64,000 bases of DNA. Origin: Hygrocybe punicea. Its lineage: Eukaryota; Basidiomycota; Agaricomycetes; Agaricales; Hygrophoraceae. A program made the position numbers and the translations under genes. The notes under the pieces were generated by a model. That model saw only the letters and a list, made by a program, of their open reading frames with translations. It was not told where the DNA came from and searched no databases. Positions 32,476-43,780 of the stretch are shown here, piece by piece. Positions within the stretch are counted from its first letter, which is position 1, and every line of letters starts with the position of its first letter. The stretch is taken from contig OY744464.1 in assembly GCA_963556145.1 (NCBI GenBank), positions 5,580,001 to 5,644,000 on the forward strand. Reading direction: 5' to 3'.

Positions 32476-33394
32476 TGTAGAGGGTCGACGTCCCTCTGAG
32501 TCCGTATCATCGATATATCACGAATCCGGACCAACCCGATGCCGCCATTCGACTTGCATTCGAACCCGACGTAACCCGACATAACCCGACGTGACGTGAC
32601 CCGACGTGACCGATGTAACCCGACACATGCCGCTTTGTGACGGCCGCTTTTGGGCTAAATCCGTCAGCCTCAAACGCCTCGGAGTTCCAATTCCAGGAGA
32701 TGGATCTCTTCGGACTCAATCCCCGACTTCAGATTTACCTTATTTATGCATCCCCTCGTCCTTTCGGAGATATGTAGGACTTTTCCAATCTTTTTCATGG
32801 ATATTCGTTTTCCCCTCCACTTTCCTGTCTTCGTTGCTTTGCAACCCCCCTTTCCACTTCCCCATTCCAGTGTTTCTTTGTAGTTTCTATCGGCCGAAGT
32901 AGACATGTCCGAAAGTAGCTACACACTCATGTACTATAAAAACGGTCACCGACGACCGTACAAAATAACATACCATTAGTCCCCGTTTCTCTCATAGTCA
33001 GAATTGTTTTAATCCCTTCAAATGCTCGTCCACGTAGTTCCTTAGCTTTTTATAGTTCACTTCGTCGACTTTATCATTGTTCCCGTATATTTGTTCATCG
33101 TTTCCGACCCAACCCGACCTGACCCGCCGTACCCGACATCGTCGGCATCGTCGGGTTCATTCGTTTTCAGTCCGTTCACCATCGGGTTCATCGTTATTAG
33201 TCCGTTTTCACTCCGTTCATCGCTGGATTTGTCGTTACTAGTCGAGTTTATGCGGCGGCTTTACTTTTATTTCACTTTCACTTCACTTATTATCCCCGAC
33301 ACTGAATTATCCAGTCACTTCTACGCTGACACCCTCTGGTTAGGATCATTATTTCTTTATATAGTTCCGAAGCCACCAAGAACCCGCATCTACA
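32476..33394 (+). repeat. 5' LTR of element B
   Basis: Contains CCCGAC-rich upstream repeats (about 32575-32625) and a core promoter-like TATAAAAACGG at 32935-32945. The same block is conserved in the diverged solo LTR at 3794-4577. Confidence 0.85.
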
Positions 33395-33396
33395 TC

Positions 33397-33413
33397 TGGA
33401 GCCCACCGCGAGG
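33397..33413 (+). promoter_or_regulatory. Primer-binding site of element B
   Basis: TGGAGCCCACCGCGAGG, two bases after the LTR. It matches element A at 16 of 17 positions although the two LTRs are unrelated. Confidence 0.6.
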
Positions 33414-34059
33414 ATAATTCAGTGCCAAGACACATTCATTCCGCCCTATATTTCCTTTCGTCATTTCGAAACAAGCCCTGCCGCCGCACTCTACACATCC
33501 GACACCCGTTAGTGCCGTTACCGACCCCTTTACATCCGACATCCGATCCCTCGACAATCTGATCTCCAACTATCGCACCATCATTAGGGTTTGATTTTAT
33601 TACTATCCTCTCTTCTTTTACGACTGCAACTGTCTAGTTCCACGTACAACTTCGAATCCGCTCTTGTGCGGCCGACCCAACGGCCGCCTCCGCTTTAGGA
33701 AACTTGCACAGCCACGATCCAACACCCTCGTTTGTCGACTCGAAGTCTCGAACTCCGTCACATCCACTATCCACACTCGTTTATAGACCCCCAACACGCT
33801 CGGAATCTCACTCCCCACCGATACCCGTCGAAGAACCGCGACCGGAAAGCCTCAACGACGCGCCCAACAGCACTGACGACTCGGAACAGACGGAGCGCCG
33901 TGCAACGGGTTTAGCCTGTGCACACCCAGCCGTTTACTTCTACGAACTCGCACTTGTCACCGGAAACAAGCCTTGACATGCCCCCGTCGTCTGAGCCCGC
34001 GAAGTTACCAGCAAACCACGTCACCGCCCTCCACGAGTCCGTACGAGCAGCCCCGCCGC

Positions 34060-34980
34060 GTTCGAGCCCTCAACACCGTGCTATAGCCCCACGACACCAG
34101 TCCCGAGCCCTCACGAGCCGTCCTCGCCATTATCGAGCCCCCAACGCGTCGCCACGTCATCCCTCCTCGTGCCCCCGCCTAGTCGACATCTCCGGCCGCT
34201 CACGCCCTCGATGGACACCCCGTCACCTCGCACCGCTTCCCAGAGTCCCACATCGCCCTTCGCAAGCCCTCACGAGCCGTCCTCGCCGTCATCGACCCCT
34301 CACGCGTTGCCACGTCATCCTTCCTCGTACTCGACATCACCGGCCGCTCAAGTCCTCGTTGGACCACCCTCCGCTTCGTACTAGTTCCCAAGTCCCCACA
34401 ACGCCCCTCGCGAGCTCTCACGAGTCCTCCTCGCCGTTATCGATGCGCCACGTCACCCTGCTTCGTGCCCAAGCCAAGTCGAGATCTACGGCCGCTCACG
34501 CCCTCGTCGGACCTCCACGTCGCCTCGTACCACTCCCTACAGCCCCACGACACCAGTTGCGAGCACTCACGAGCCACTCCTCGCCGTCATCGATGCCTCA
34601 CGCGTTGCCACGTCATACTTCCTCGTGCCCCCGTACTCGACATCCCCGGCCACTCACGTCCTCGTTGGACCATCCGCCGCTTCGTACAGCCTCCCAGAGC
34701 CCCACACCGTCGTTCGTAAGCCAGTACAGGCCGTCCTCGCCATTATCGATGCCCCACGCCGCGCCACGTCACCCGGCTTCGTGCCCCAGCTAAGTCGACG
34801 TCTCCGGCCGCTTACGCCCTCGTTGGACCTCCCCGTCGCCTCGTACCGTTTCCTACAGCCCCACGACACCACTCGCGAGCCCTCACGAGCCATCCTCGCC
34901 GTCATCGACGCCTCACGCGTTGCCACGTCATACTTCCTCGTGCCCCCGTAACTCGACATCCCCGGCCGCTCACGTCCTCG
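34060..34980. repeat. Long tandem repeat in element B interior, about 140-bp units
   Basis: Five or six degenerate units share CGAGCCCTCACGAGCCGTCC, TCGCCGTCATCGA, GCCACGTCAT and GACATC..CCGGCCGCTCACG. ORFs over it (for example 33918-34793) are products of repeat composition. Confidence 0.7.
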
Positions 34981-36445
34981 TTGGACCACCCGCTGCTTCC
35001 CACTAGTTCCCAGCACCCCACATCGCCCTCGCAAACCCCTACAAGCTGTCCCCGTTATATTAGAGCCTCCAACGCCATGCCACGTCACCCAATGGCCTAC
35101 CACCGCGTTCTCTCATCCAGGACCAACGACCACCGCGTACGACCACTACCACACCCACGTTCACGCCTCCGCACCTCGACATGGCTCCATACTGCCCCAA
35201 ACACGTCCGCCCCCGTCCCTCGTCGTCCCACGCAAGCGGCCACGTCACCTACGTCACCCCGTCGACTCCCACTCTCGACCCCCGCTTCCCAGCCGTCCCC
35301 GTCCTCGCCCACTCCCCCTCGACCACCTACGTCCTCGACCAACCCCACGACGTCCCTCTCGCGAGCCCAAACGAAGCCCCGTTGGGTTACGCCCGCGAAA
35401 CCGTGACCACCGGCCGCTCAAACCCGTTCCACGACCCGACGCATCGTTGTCAAATCCCCACGCATATCCGCCACGAAAGTACACGAAACGCCACCCGTAT
35501 CACCCCCAATCTATCTCCCAGTCCACGTCGTCTCATCCGCCCACGTCATCCGCCTCCGTCCCCCGACATCGACCACCCGTTGCCGCCTCCTCGACCTCTC
35601 GCCATCCTCGAACGACCTCACGAAACCACGATCCACGTCACGCAATCCCACGTTCCCTCTTATCCGCCCACGTCGTCCGCCCCGTCTCCCTACGTGGCCC
35701 TATGCCATACCGCCACACCCGACAACCCGTTTTCGACCAATCCGCTACATCGGCTTCCGGATCCGGATCCGCGACTCGCATCACAGCACCCGACTACGAA
35801 CCCGGACGCGTTCCCAACGATTCCGCGGCATCCGGTTCCGGTTCCGGCTCAATTCGAGCATGAGGTTCCGGTTCCGGTTTCACATCCCGTACCCGCCACC
35901 TTCGCACCCCCATACCCACCGAACCCGACCCTACGAAAACCCCTCACCGTCCATCGGCATAAGAAATATATACATAAATAGATTAAATAAATAAAAAGAA
36001 AGAAAAACGTCAGAGATAAAAGAAAGATAAAAAGAAATACACTCGTTCCTGACACACCCGACACCCGCATAATACACCCGACGTACTCGACACACCCGCT
36101 TATGAATCCGTCGCACCCAGCGAACCCGTTTACGAACCCGCCGCACCCGCTTACGAACCCGATGCACCGCTTCACTCATTCCCCACGCACCCGACTCATC
36201 CGCTCACGCACCCGCATTCCACCCATTGACATCGCTCTCCGCTTTCCATGACCCACCATTTCCGCCACCGTTTCGACCCAGACACAACATTCCCTGTCTC
36301 GGCTTCGATTCCCAACCCACCCGACTTTATATTTCAGTTCCATGGGGGAGAATGCTTCCCCACGGGTCCAAGCCGGTGCTGAACCGCCTAGTATGAGGCT
36401 GATATCACAGCCGTTGATTATCGCCCCCATATTAGTATTGACATA

Positions 36446-36655
36446 TCGAACCTCCGCCATCGTCTATCGAACCTCCGCCATCGTCTATCGAACCTCCGCC
36501 ATCGTCCATCGAACCTCCGTCATCATCCATCGAACCTCCGTTGTCGTCATATCGTATCGAACCTCCGCCGTCGTCCATCGAACCTCCGTCATCGTCCATC
36601 GAACCTCCGTTGTCGTCATATCGTATCGAACATCCGCCGTCGTCATATCATGTTC
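36446..36655. repeat. 21-bp minisatellite in element B
   Basis: Tandem ATCGAACCTCCGCCATCGTC-type units, about ten, with variants CGTCATCATC and CGTTGTCGTC. Confidence 0.8.
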
Positions 36656-37291
36656 ACCGTCATCATCGTATTTCTATGCCCATGTCACCAAGCCTTTCCA
36701 CAGCCGATGCCACCGTTTCCGCCACCCGTTGACACAGCCACCGAAGCGGCCGACCCTAACCCGACCCGACTACAACCGTTTTTGTCATCCGCTTTCGCTT
36801 TATGTTGTTTCCGCTTATGCCCTACGAGTTTCCGCTCATGCCTTTGTTATTTCTGTCACCCACCCTCGATCCCATTTCACGTTTAGTTTTATCCCGACTT
36901 GATTTCTATCGTGTCCCCTCTTTCCGATACCCAACATTTATTTATTTTCTCATCTATTTTGCGTTTCCACTCCCCGTTTGTCCCGTTTTTGTAGCTTTCC
37001 ATCTCTTCTTTCATTTCCGCTCAGTTCCCTTTTCCCCGGTTCTATGTATTTTGTTTCCCTTTCCTGACACCGGCTTCACCCATTTTGTTCCCCATTCGCC
37101 GCTCTCAGCCTCCGACCGTCCATCGAGTTCCGCTAGTCACCATCCGCTCTCCCCCTTTGCATTGTCCACAACCCGCCTCGTCCCGTCGAGCCCAATTCCA
37201 TGACCAGCACGTCGGCCTCATCTCACACATCCGAGTCCCAAGTCCACGTAGTATCGACCAGGGATGGTCTTTATTTAAAGTACCCTGGAGA

Positions 37292-38210
37292 TGTAGAGGG
37301 TCGACGTCCCTCTGAGTCCGTATCATCGATATATCACGAATCCGGACCAACCCGATGCCGCCATTCGACTTGCATTCGAACCCGACGTAACCCGACATAA
37401 CCCGACGTGACGTGACCCGACGTGACCGATGTAACCCGACACATGCCGCTTTGTGACGGCCGCTTTTGGGCTAAATCCGTCAGCCTCAAACGCCTCGGAG
37501 TTCCAATTCCAGGAGATGGATCTCTTCGGACTCAATCCCCGACTTCAGATTTACCTTATTTATGCATCCCCTCGTCCTTTCGGAGATATGTAGGACTTTT
37601 CCAATCTTTTTCATGGATATTCGTTTTCCCCTCCACTTTCCTGTCTTCGTTGCTTTGCAACCCCCCTTTCCACTTCCCCATTCCAGTGTTTCTTTGTAGT
37701 TTCTATCGGCCGAAGTAGACATGTCCGAAAGTAGCTACACACTCATGTACTATAAAAACGGTCACCGACGACCGTACAAAATAACATACCATTAGTCCCC
37801 GTTTCTCTCATAGTCAGAATTGTTTTAATCCCTTCAAATGCTCGTCCACGTAGTTCCTTAGCTTTTTATAGTTCACTTCGTCGACTTTATCATTGTTCCC
37901 GTATATTTGTTCATCGTTTCCGACCCAACCCGACCTGACCCGCCGTACCCGACATCGTCGGCATCGTCGGGTTCATTCGTTTTCAGTCCGTTCACCATCG
38001 GGTTCATCGTTATTAGTCCGTTTTCACTCCGTTCATCGCTGGATTTGTCGTTACTAGTCGAGTTTATGCGGCGGCTTTACTTTTATTTCACTTTCACTTC
38101 ACTTATTATCCCCGACACTGAATTATCCAGTCACTTCTACGCTGACACCCTCTGGTTAGGATCATTATTTCTTTATATAGTTCCGAAGCCACCAAGAACC
38201 CGCATCTACA
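37292..38210 (+). repeat. 3' LTR of element B
   Basis: Same length and sequence as the 5' LTR where compared; TATAAA at 37751-37756. Confidence 0.85.
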
Positions 38211-38239
38211 TCGCGTCGCATTAATCATGTGACACGTGA

Positions 38240-38365
38240 GTGGTAATAATCATCATATTCCGAGGGCAGGAATCCTGCCCTCGTCTCACTATGTATAATA
38301 GGTACAAAATACAATAATAATGATATAACGAGGGCAGGGAATCACCCTGCCCTCGTCTCATTGCT
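38240..38365. repeat. CGAGGGCAGG hairpins, left arm of E
   Basis: GAGGGCAGGaatCCTGCCCTC and GAGGGCAGGGaatcaCCCTGCCCTC are strong perfect-stem hairpins separated by AT-rich DNA. The mirror copy in the right arm is at 43628-43780. They sit at the ends of the low-complexity coding units and could act as terminators or 3' end structures. Confidence 0.65.
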
Positions 38366-38394
38366 GAGCCACCCCAACGGTCGGGTTCATTACC

Positions 38395-38955
38395 ACTGCT
38401 GCTGCTGCCGTTGCCATTGTCGTGTCTGCTGCTGCTGCTGCGGTTCACGCTGCCGGTGCTGCTGGTGCTGCCATTGCCGTTGCCGCTGCTGCTGCTGCTG
38501 CTGCTGCTGCTGCCGTCATTGCTGCTGCTGCTGCTGTTGCCGTTGCTGCTGCTGCTGCTGCTGCTACCATTGCCGTTGTCGTTGTCGTGTCTGCTGTTGC
38601 TGGTGCTGCAGTTCGTGCTGCTGCCGTTGCCGTTGCCGCCATTGCCATTGCCATCGCGGCTGCTGCTGCTGTTCACGCTGCTGGTGCTGCTGCCGTGGCC
38701 GGTGCGGCTGCTGTTGCCGTTCCCAGTCCCGGTCCTGCTGCTGCTGCCGTTCCCGCTCCTGGTCCTGGTCCTGGTCCTGCCGCTGCCTCGCCATCTTTGT
38801 TGCTGTCCTCATTGTTGTCGTTGCTGTCCACGCTGTCGTCATTGCCGTCCACACTGTCGTCGTTCCTGTGCTTGCTGTCATCGTTGCCATCCCCGTGGTC
38901 ATCGTTCCGGTCCCCGCTGTCGTTGTTGCCGTCCCCGTGGTTGTCATTCCGGTGT
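38395..38955. repeat. Triplet (CTG/CCG/GTT) array, left arm of E
   Basis: GCTGCTGCTGCCGTTGCC-type triplets at 38395-38800, followed by GTCATCGTTGCC/CCCCGTGGTCATCGTTCC-type repeats to 38955. All frames are open, encoding homopolymeric Ala, Leu, Ser/Gly/Asn or Gln strings depending on frame. The true frame, if any, is the acidic/Gln-Arg frame of the spliced arm gene. Confidence 0.6.
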
Positions 38956-40540
38956 AGTAGTTGTGCCTAGCACATCACGTGACCTCTTCCTTAGTCAGTA
39001 GCAGTTCCCGATGTGGTAGTCAGTTTCTTGTCCTATCTATCCCATCCACCTTTGACCATTCTGTGCGATTCCGTCCCCGATCCCGAGAGGTCCCTCGGGA
39101 CCACTCCACCGGTACCCGTGGTTGTCGTTCCGGTGTCATGACCCCAAGTGTTTTTGGGTGTAATGTCATGGGTTTACCATCGGACCACGGACTTAGATAT
39201 TTAAGTGCAACACTATGGATGCACACCTACACTCATTAGTACCCATTCTATGCCTTTCCACATTACGCATGCTAGTGAACAGACACAAATAGCATATATG
39301 CTTACCTTTATATCATTTATTATGGCTTCACTAGTAATTCCCAGACCTAGCCGTTTATGTATGGTGCACAGAAGCACATCCCCCACTCATTAGTATTTAT
39401 TATATATTTCTCTGTATTGCGCGTGCAAGGAGACAAGCCCAACTAGCATTGTTACCTATATTAGCAATAATGGATTGATTACAAATCTTGTTTACTTGTA
39501 TTGATCAAATGCGGCTCAGCTAGATAATGGGAAATGATTAGATAAGATGTGAACAAGAGGATGATAAGATAATGATAAGATAGGATGCATCAGAGAGTGA
39601 TTGTGATATTCTGCTTACATAAAGACAATGGTCTATTGTTCTGAGCAGTCTATTGTTCTAAACAGTCCAAATGGAGATAGAGCCCATTGTTCACAGCCTC
39701 TTTGATGCCATCCATTGTTCTCATGACTCAGTCCTATTGTTCTCACTTTCCCATTGTTCTCAGTCCCCCATTGTTCTCCAACAGTATAAATAGGGCCCCC
39801 AAATTCCAGTAGTCAGTAGGATTTCCCCCCTCACCACTCAGTAGTCACTCTTAGTTGGGTTCACACAGTGTGATCCCTCATTCTCTTAGTACTAGTAGTT
39901 ACTCATTGTAGTAGCTAGTGCTTGCAATCCAGTCTAGTTCACTCTTATTCTATCATTCTCTGAGTTCCCCTTGTCATCAAGGAGAATTCACCCAGTTCAC
40001 TCAGTTCAATCAATTCATTAGTCAGCATTAGTCAGCTAGATACATTTCTAGGGTTAAGGTTTCATCCTAAATAGATACACTTCTAAGGTTAAGGTTTCAT
40101 CCTAAACAAAACAGAGTATTCAAAAGGTATTAAAGATATCCCTGAACTAGTAGCCAATGTGCGTTTGAAGCTTTGGATTTAAGTCAGATATTATAATACC
40201 CAGAGATACTCTTGATTGAATAGGCCCTGTAGCCAAAACTGTCCATATTCAACTGGTGAATATTGTTATCAGTATTCATTAGTTCATATTTTTATATTCT
40301 AGTAGTGAATATTAGTATTTTCAGTACATCACACACCCAATTGCTATTCATACCTACTCAAAGTCTCAATTCTTAATTGAAGAGACCTCACTATTACATT
40401 CTATTGATTCATATAGTACATATACCCACAAACCCCTTCCTGATAGGTTATTTAGATATTAAAAACCCACGAACAACAAGAAGATACCTGAACAAAGTCA
40501 ACTCCGGTAATTCTTGGTGAAACAAACATTCACATAACAC
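38956..40540. mobile_element. AT-rich insertion-like segment, probable solo LTR
   Basis: This stretch has no counterpart in the right arm of E. It has an internal tandem duplication (ACTCATTAGTA units near 39230 and 39390) and, at 39480-40480, LTR-like organisation with a TATAAATAGGGCCCC promoter at 39785 and a long leader. I could not fix its ends or a target duplication, so the solo-LTR call is tentative. Confidence 0.4.
39635..39792 (+). promoter_or_regulatory. Seven ATTGTTC motifs upstream of a TATA box
   Basis: ATTGTTCT or ATTGTTCA starts near 39635, 39652, 39685, 39713, 39736, 39753 and 39770, just before TATAAATA at 39785-39792. The regular recurrence on one strand next to a TATA box suggests an upstream activating array. 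Confidence 0.5.
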
Positions 40541-40544
40541 CGGT

Positions 40545-41250
40545 CCCCTGCTGCTGCTGCTCTTGCCATTGCCGTTGCCGTTGCAGGCTTCGCCTCGGCG
40601 CAGTAACAACTGCAAGGCATTAGTAGTACATAAAATAAGCAAAAAATCACTGATGACTTACCGTTGTCATCCTTTTCTTCCTCACCGTCGTCCGCGTCTG
40701 GGTCTTCGTCGTCTGGGTCTTCGTCATCGTCGACCGCGTCCGCATCTGCATCAACCCTGTCTTTGTCTCCGCCAACCCGGTCTCCATCGTCCGCGCCATC
40801 CCCATACCGTTGTGGATCCCATCTCCCATCGTCGTCCTCGTTCTCGTCGTTCCAGTCCCCATGTCCGTCATTGCCGTCCCCGTTCTCGTCGCTCTGGTCT
40901 GTCATTCCAGTCCCCATTCCGTTCTCATCGTTGCTGTCCCCCCTCTCTTTGTTCCCGTCCTCGTTGTCGTCGTTCCGGTCCTCGTTGTCGCTGTTCCGGG
41001 AACCATGGTTGTTGCCCTCTTATGGGCCTTGTGTCGTTGGCTGTCGATGTTGATGTGGTAATGTTGGTGGTCGTCTGACGTGACGTTGCCGGAAAAGACC
41101 TAAAAAGTACGTGGAATTAGTTAATAAAAATAAATCAAACAAACTTAAAATGAAACTTAGCCTGGTGCTCTTCCGCACCCTTGTGTCTGTGATCGTGGTT
41201 GCAAAGAAAGAGTGACGTGCCTTGAACTCGCGCGAGAATTTCAACCAGCG
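40545..41250 (-). other. Mirrored spliced gene, left arm of E
   Basis: On the minus strand, 41250-40662 encodes a basic lead (KFSREFKARHSFF) and then a D/E/N-rich acidic stretch (DENEDDDGRWDPQRYGDGAD, DDGEEEKDD). It ends at a GTAAGT donor; the intron is 40610-40661. The next exon starts TTGTTACTGCGCC and reads into triplet repeats. The same junction is found twice in the right arm. An additional intron with AG at the GTCTTTTCCGG block (about 41090) is likely. Unknown protein; an acidic domain followed by a low-complexity Gln/Arg or Ala tail is what the sequence shows. Confidence 0.45.
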
Positions 41251-41280
41251 TTTGCCAATTTCCTAAACGGGGCCGAATTG

Positions 41281-42014
41281 CCATATTGGTACAGGTGGCT
41301 GGATTTTCTTATTGCTATTACATGCTGTATAACACCTCAATGGCCAGGGCAAGACCCTGAAGGGATGTAGGTATCCCATACCCACAAGTATGGTAAATTT
41401 TGTATTTTATTTGAGCCTACAGAGAGAGCTATTCACAATGTAGTTGAGCCCTCTGCCAAAATTGGACCCTTAAACACCGAACTTTGTGAGTATACATCTA
41501 GAAAATCTAAAATTAATTCTAGCAGTACTAGGTGAAGTGTGCTTCATTGTTACAATAAGTGCCTGGCAGTTAGTAGTCCAGGAAATGTGTTGTAGGACAA
41601 ATGTGTGTGGAACTTCACATTAATAAATTATTGGCTGTTCAATCAAAGTCCCGTTATTTGGATTCAAGTCATGCAACTCACAGCTTTACCATTTGTTGGC
41701 TACAGCACATTTCCTGGACTACTAACTGCCAGGCACTTATTGTAACAATGAAGCACACTTCACCTAGTACTGCTAGAATTAATTTTAGATTTTCTAGATG
41801 TATACTCGCAAAGTTCGGTGTTTAAGGGTCCAATTTTGGCAGAGGGCTCAACTACATTGTGAATAGCTCTCTCTGTAGGCTCAAATAAAATACAAAATTT
41901 ACCATACTTGTGGGTATGGGATACCTACATCCCTTCAGGGTCTTGCCCTGGCCATTGAGGTGTTATACAGCATGTAATAGCAATAAGAAAATCCAGCCAC
42001 CTGTACCAATATGG
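41281..42014. repeat. Central palindrome of element E
   Basis: Arms 41281-41588 and 41706-42014 are near-perfect reverse complements (for example CCATATTGGTACAGGTGG and CCACCTGTACCAATATGG) around a 117-bp spacer. This is the fold centre of the whole E element. There are no ORFs. Confidence 0.9.
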
Positions 42015-42029
42015 CAATTCGGCCCTGTT

Positions 42030-43620
42030 TAGGAAATCGGCAAATGCCGGTTGAAATTCTTGCGCGAGTTCAAGCCACGTCACTCTTCATCTCGACTTTG
42101 ATGAGCACGTAGCTTAAGTTTTCATTTTATGTTTCTTTTGTTTACTCTACTAACTCATTCCACATAGTTTTTAGGTCTTTTCCGCCAATGTCGCGTCAGA
42201 CGACCATGACAACTGTCACACCAACAGCAACGCCAGGACGGAAGCCAACAACGCGACGCCCATAACAGAAGGACACGGACGATGACCGTGAATGCGATGG
42301 GTCCGGGAAAGGCTACGTGGCGGGGTTGAACGAGGCCCAGAACGACGACGGGGGCGGCAAACTACACAGGGGACCGGAATGACGAGAACGGAGACCGGAG
42401 CGACGAGAACAGGGTCCGGAACATCAACAACGGGGACCGGAAACACGGCAACGGGGATGGCAATGACAGTGGAGACCGGAACGACGAGAACAGGGATGGC
42501 AATGACGGACACGGGGACCGGAACGACGAGAACGAGGACGACGATGAGAGACGGGAACCACATTGGTATGGGGACGGCGCGGACGATGGAGCCCGGGTCA
42601 GTGGAGACACAGACGGGGACGACCCAGATGCGGACGTGGTCGACGACAACGAAGACCCAGACGCGGACGACGACGACGAAGAAATGGATGACAATGGTAA
42701 GTCGTCTGTATTTTTTTCTTATTTTATGTACTAGTCAAATTATGCTTTTCAGTTGTTACTGCGCCGGCAGCAGCAACAGGACTGGCAGCACAGCGGCAAT
42801 AGCACCCACGGCAGTGGCAGCAGCAATGGCAGCAACGGCAACGGCAGCCGAAGCAGCAGCGGGACTGGGACCGTGAACAGGAGCAGCAGTGTAACCGGGT
42901 CCGGGAATGGCAGCAGCAGCAGGACCAGGACCAGGACCAGGAATGGCAGCGGCAGCGGGACCATGACCGTGAACGGCAGCAGCAACGTAACCGGGTCCAG
43001 GAACGACAGCAGCAGCAGGACCCGGACCGGGAATGGCAGCAGCAGTGGGACCAGGACCAGGAACGGCAACAGCAGCCGCACCGGCCACGGCAGCCGCAGC
43101 AGCAGCAGGAACGGCAGCAGCAGCCGCAACGGCAATGGCAAATGCAGCAGCCGCAACGGCAGCAGGGATGGCAATGGCAGCAGGGACGGCAATGGCAGCA
43201 GGGATGGCAACGGCAGCAGCAGTAGCAGCAACGGCAGTGGCAGCAACGGCAATGGCAATGGCAGCAACGGCAAGGGCAGCAGCAGCAGCAACAGGCAGCA
43301 GCAGACACGGACGACGGCGACGAAGAAAAGGATGACATGTATGGTAAGTCATCAGTGTTTTTTTGCTTATTTTATGTACTACTACTACCTTGCAGTTGTT
43401 ACTGCGCCAAGACGAAGCCTGCAGCCGCAACGGCAATGGCAACGGCAACGGCAACGGCAGCAGCAGCCCGAACAGCACCAGCAGCAGCGGCAGCGATGGC
43501 AACGGCAGCAGCAGTGGGAACGGCTGGAGCGGCAGCAGCAGCCGCAACGGCAACGGCAACATCAGCAGCAGCAGCGACGGCAACAGTGGTCATGAACCCA
43601 ACCGTCGGGGTGGATCAGTG
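42030..43620 (+). other. Mirrored spliced gene(s), right arm of E
   Basis: After an intron-like segment ending in AG near 42175, the exon reads FSANVASDDH and later an acidic stretch (RNDENEDDDERREPHWYGDG, DDDDEEMDDN) up to the donor at 42697. The intron is 42697-42752. The next exon has triplet repeats and again an acidic end (DDGDEEKDDMY) with a second intron at 43344-43395. Both introns are followed by TTGTTACTGCGCC, so the acidic-exon/intron/triplet-exon module is duplicated in tandem here. Frames are ambiguous because of the triplet arrays. No known domain. Confidence 0.45.
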
Positions 43621-43627
43621 ACGAGAT

Positions 43628-43780
43628 GAGGGCAGGGAATCACCCTGCCCTCGTCATATCGTTAATATTATTTTTCTTTTGTATTATACATAGTGAGACG
43701 AGGGCAAGGTGATTCCCTGCCCTCGTCGTATCATTATTTTTTTTATTTTGTACCTATTATATATAGTGAGATGAGGTCAG
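43628..43780. repeat. CGAGGGCAGG hairpins, right arm of E
   Basis: GAGGGCAGGGAATCACCCTG and GAGGGCAAGGTGATTCCCTG stem-loops, each completed by CCCTCGTC, mirror those at 38240-38365. Confidence 0.65.

Larger units (their letters stand above)
32476..38210 (+). mobile_element. LTR retrotransposon B, polymerase-less (LARD-like), recent
   Basis: Two 919-bp LTRs (32476-33394 and 37292-38210) start TGTAG and end CTACA. They look identical in every part I compared. The duplication is TCGC (32472-32475 and 38211-38214). Two bases after the 5' LTR is TGGAGCCCACCGCGAGG (33397-33413), a primer-binding-type site shared with element A. The 3.9-kb interior is C-rich and has no recognisable Gag, protease, RT or integrase. 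Its leader (AGTTCCACGTACAACTTCG) resembles the element A leader. It is a non-autonomous element that must be mobilised in trans. Confidence 0.85.

Noticed and set aside
33918..34793. 291-codon ORF in element B
   Set aside because: Arg/Pro/Ser-rich translation of a 140-bp DNA repeat; not Gag or Pol-like.
36446..36655. Possible CRISPR-like array
   Set aside because: Contiguous 21-bp minisatellite with no unique spacers, in a eukaryotic transposon.
41281..42014. Structured RNA gene at the central palindrome
   Set aside because: Near-perfect DNA inverted repeat; no tRNA, rRNA or snRNA motifs, better explained as the foldback centre.
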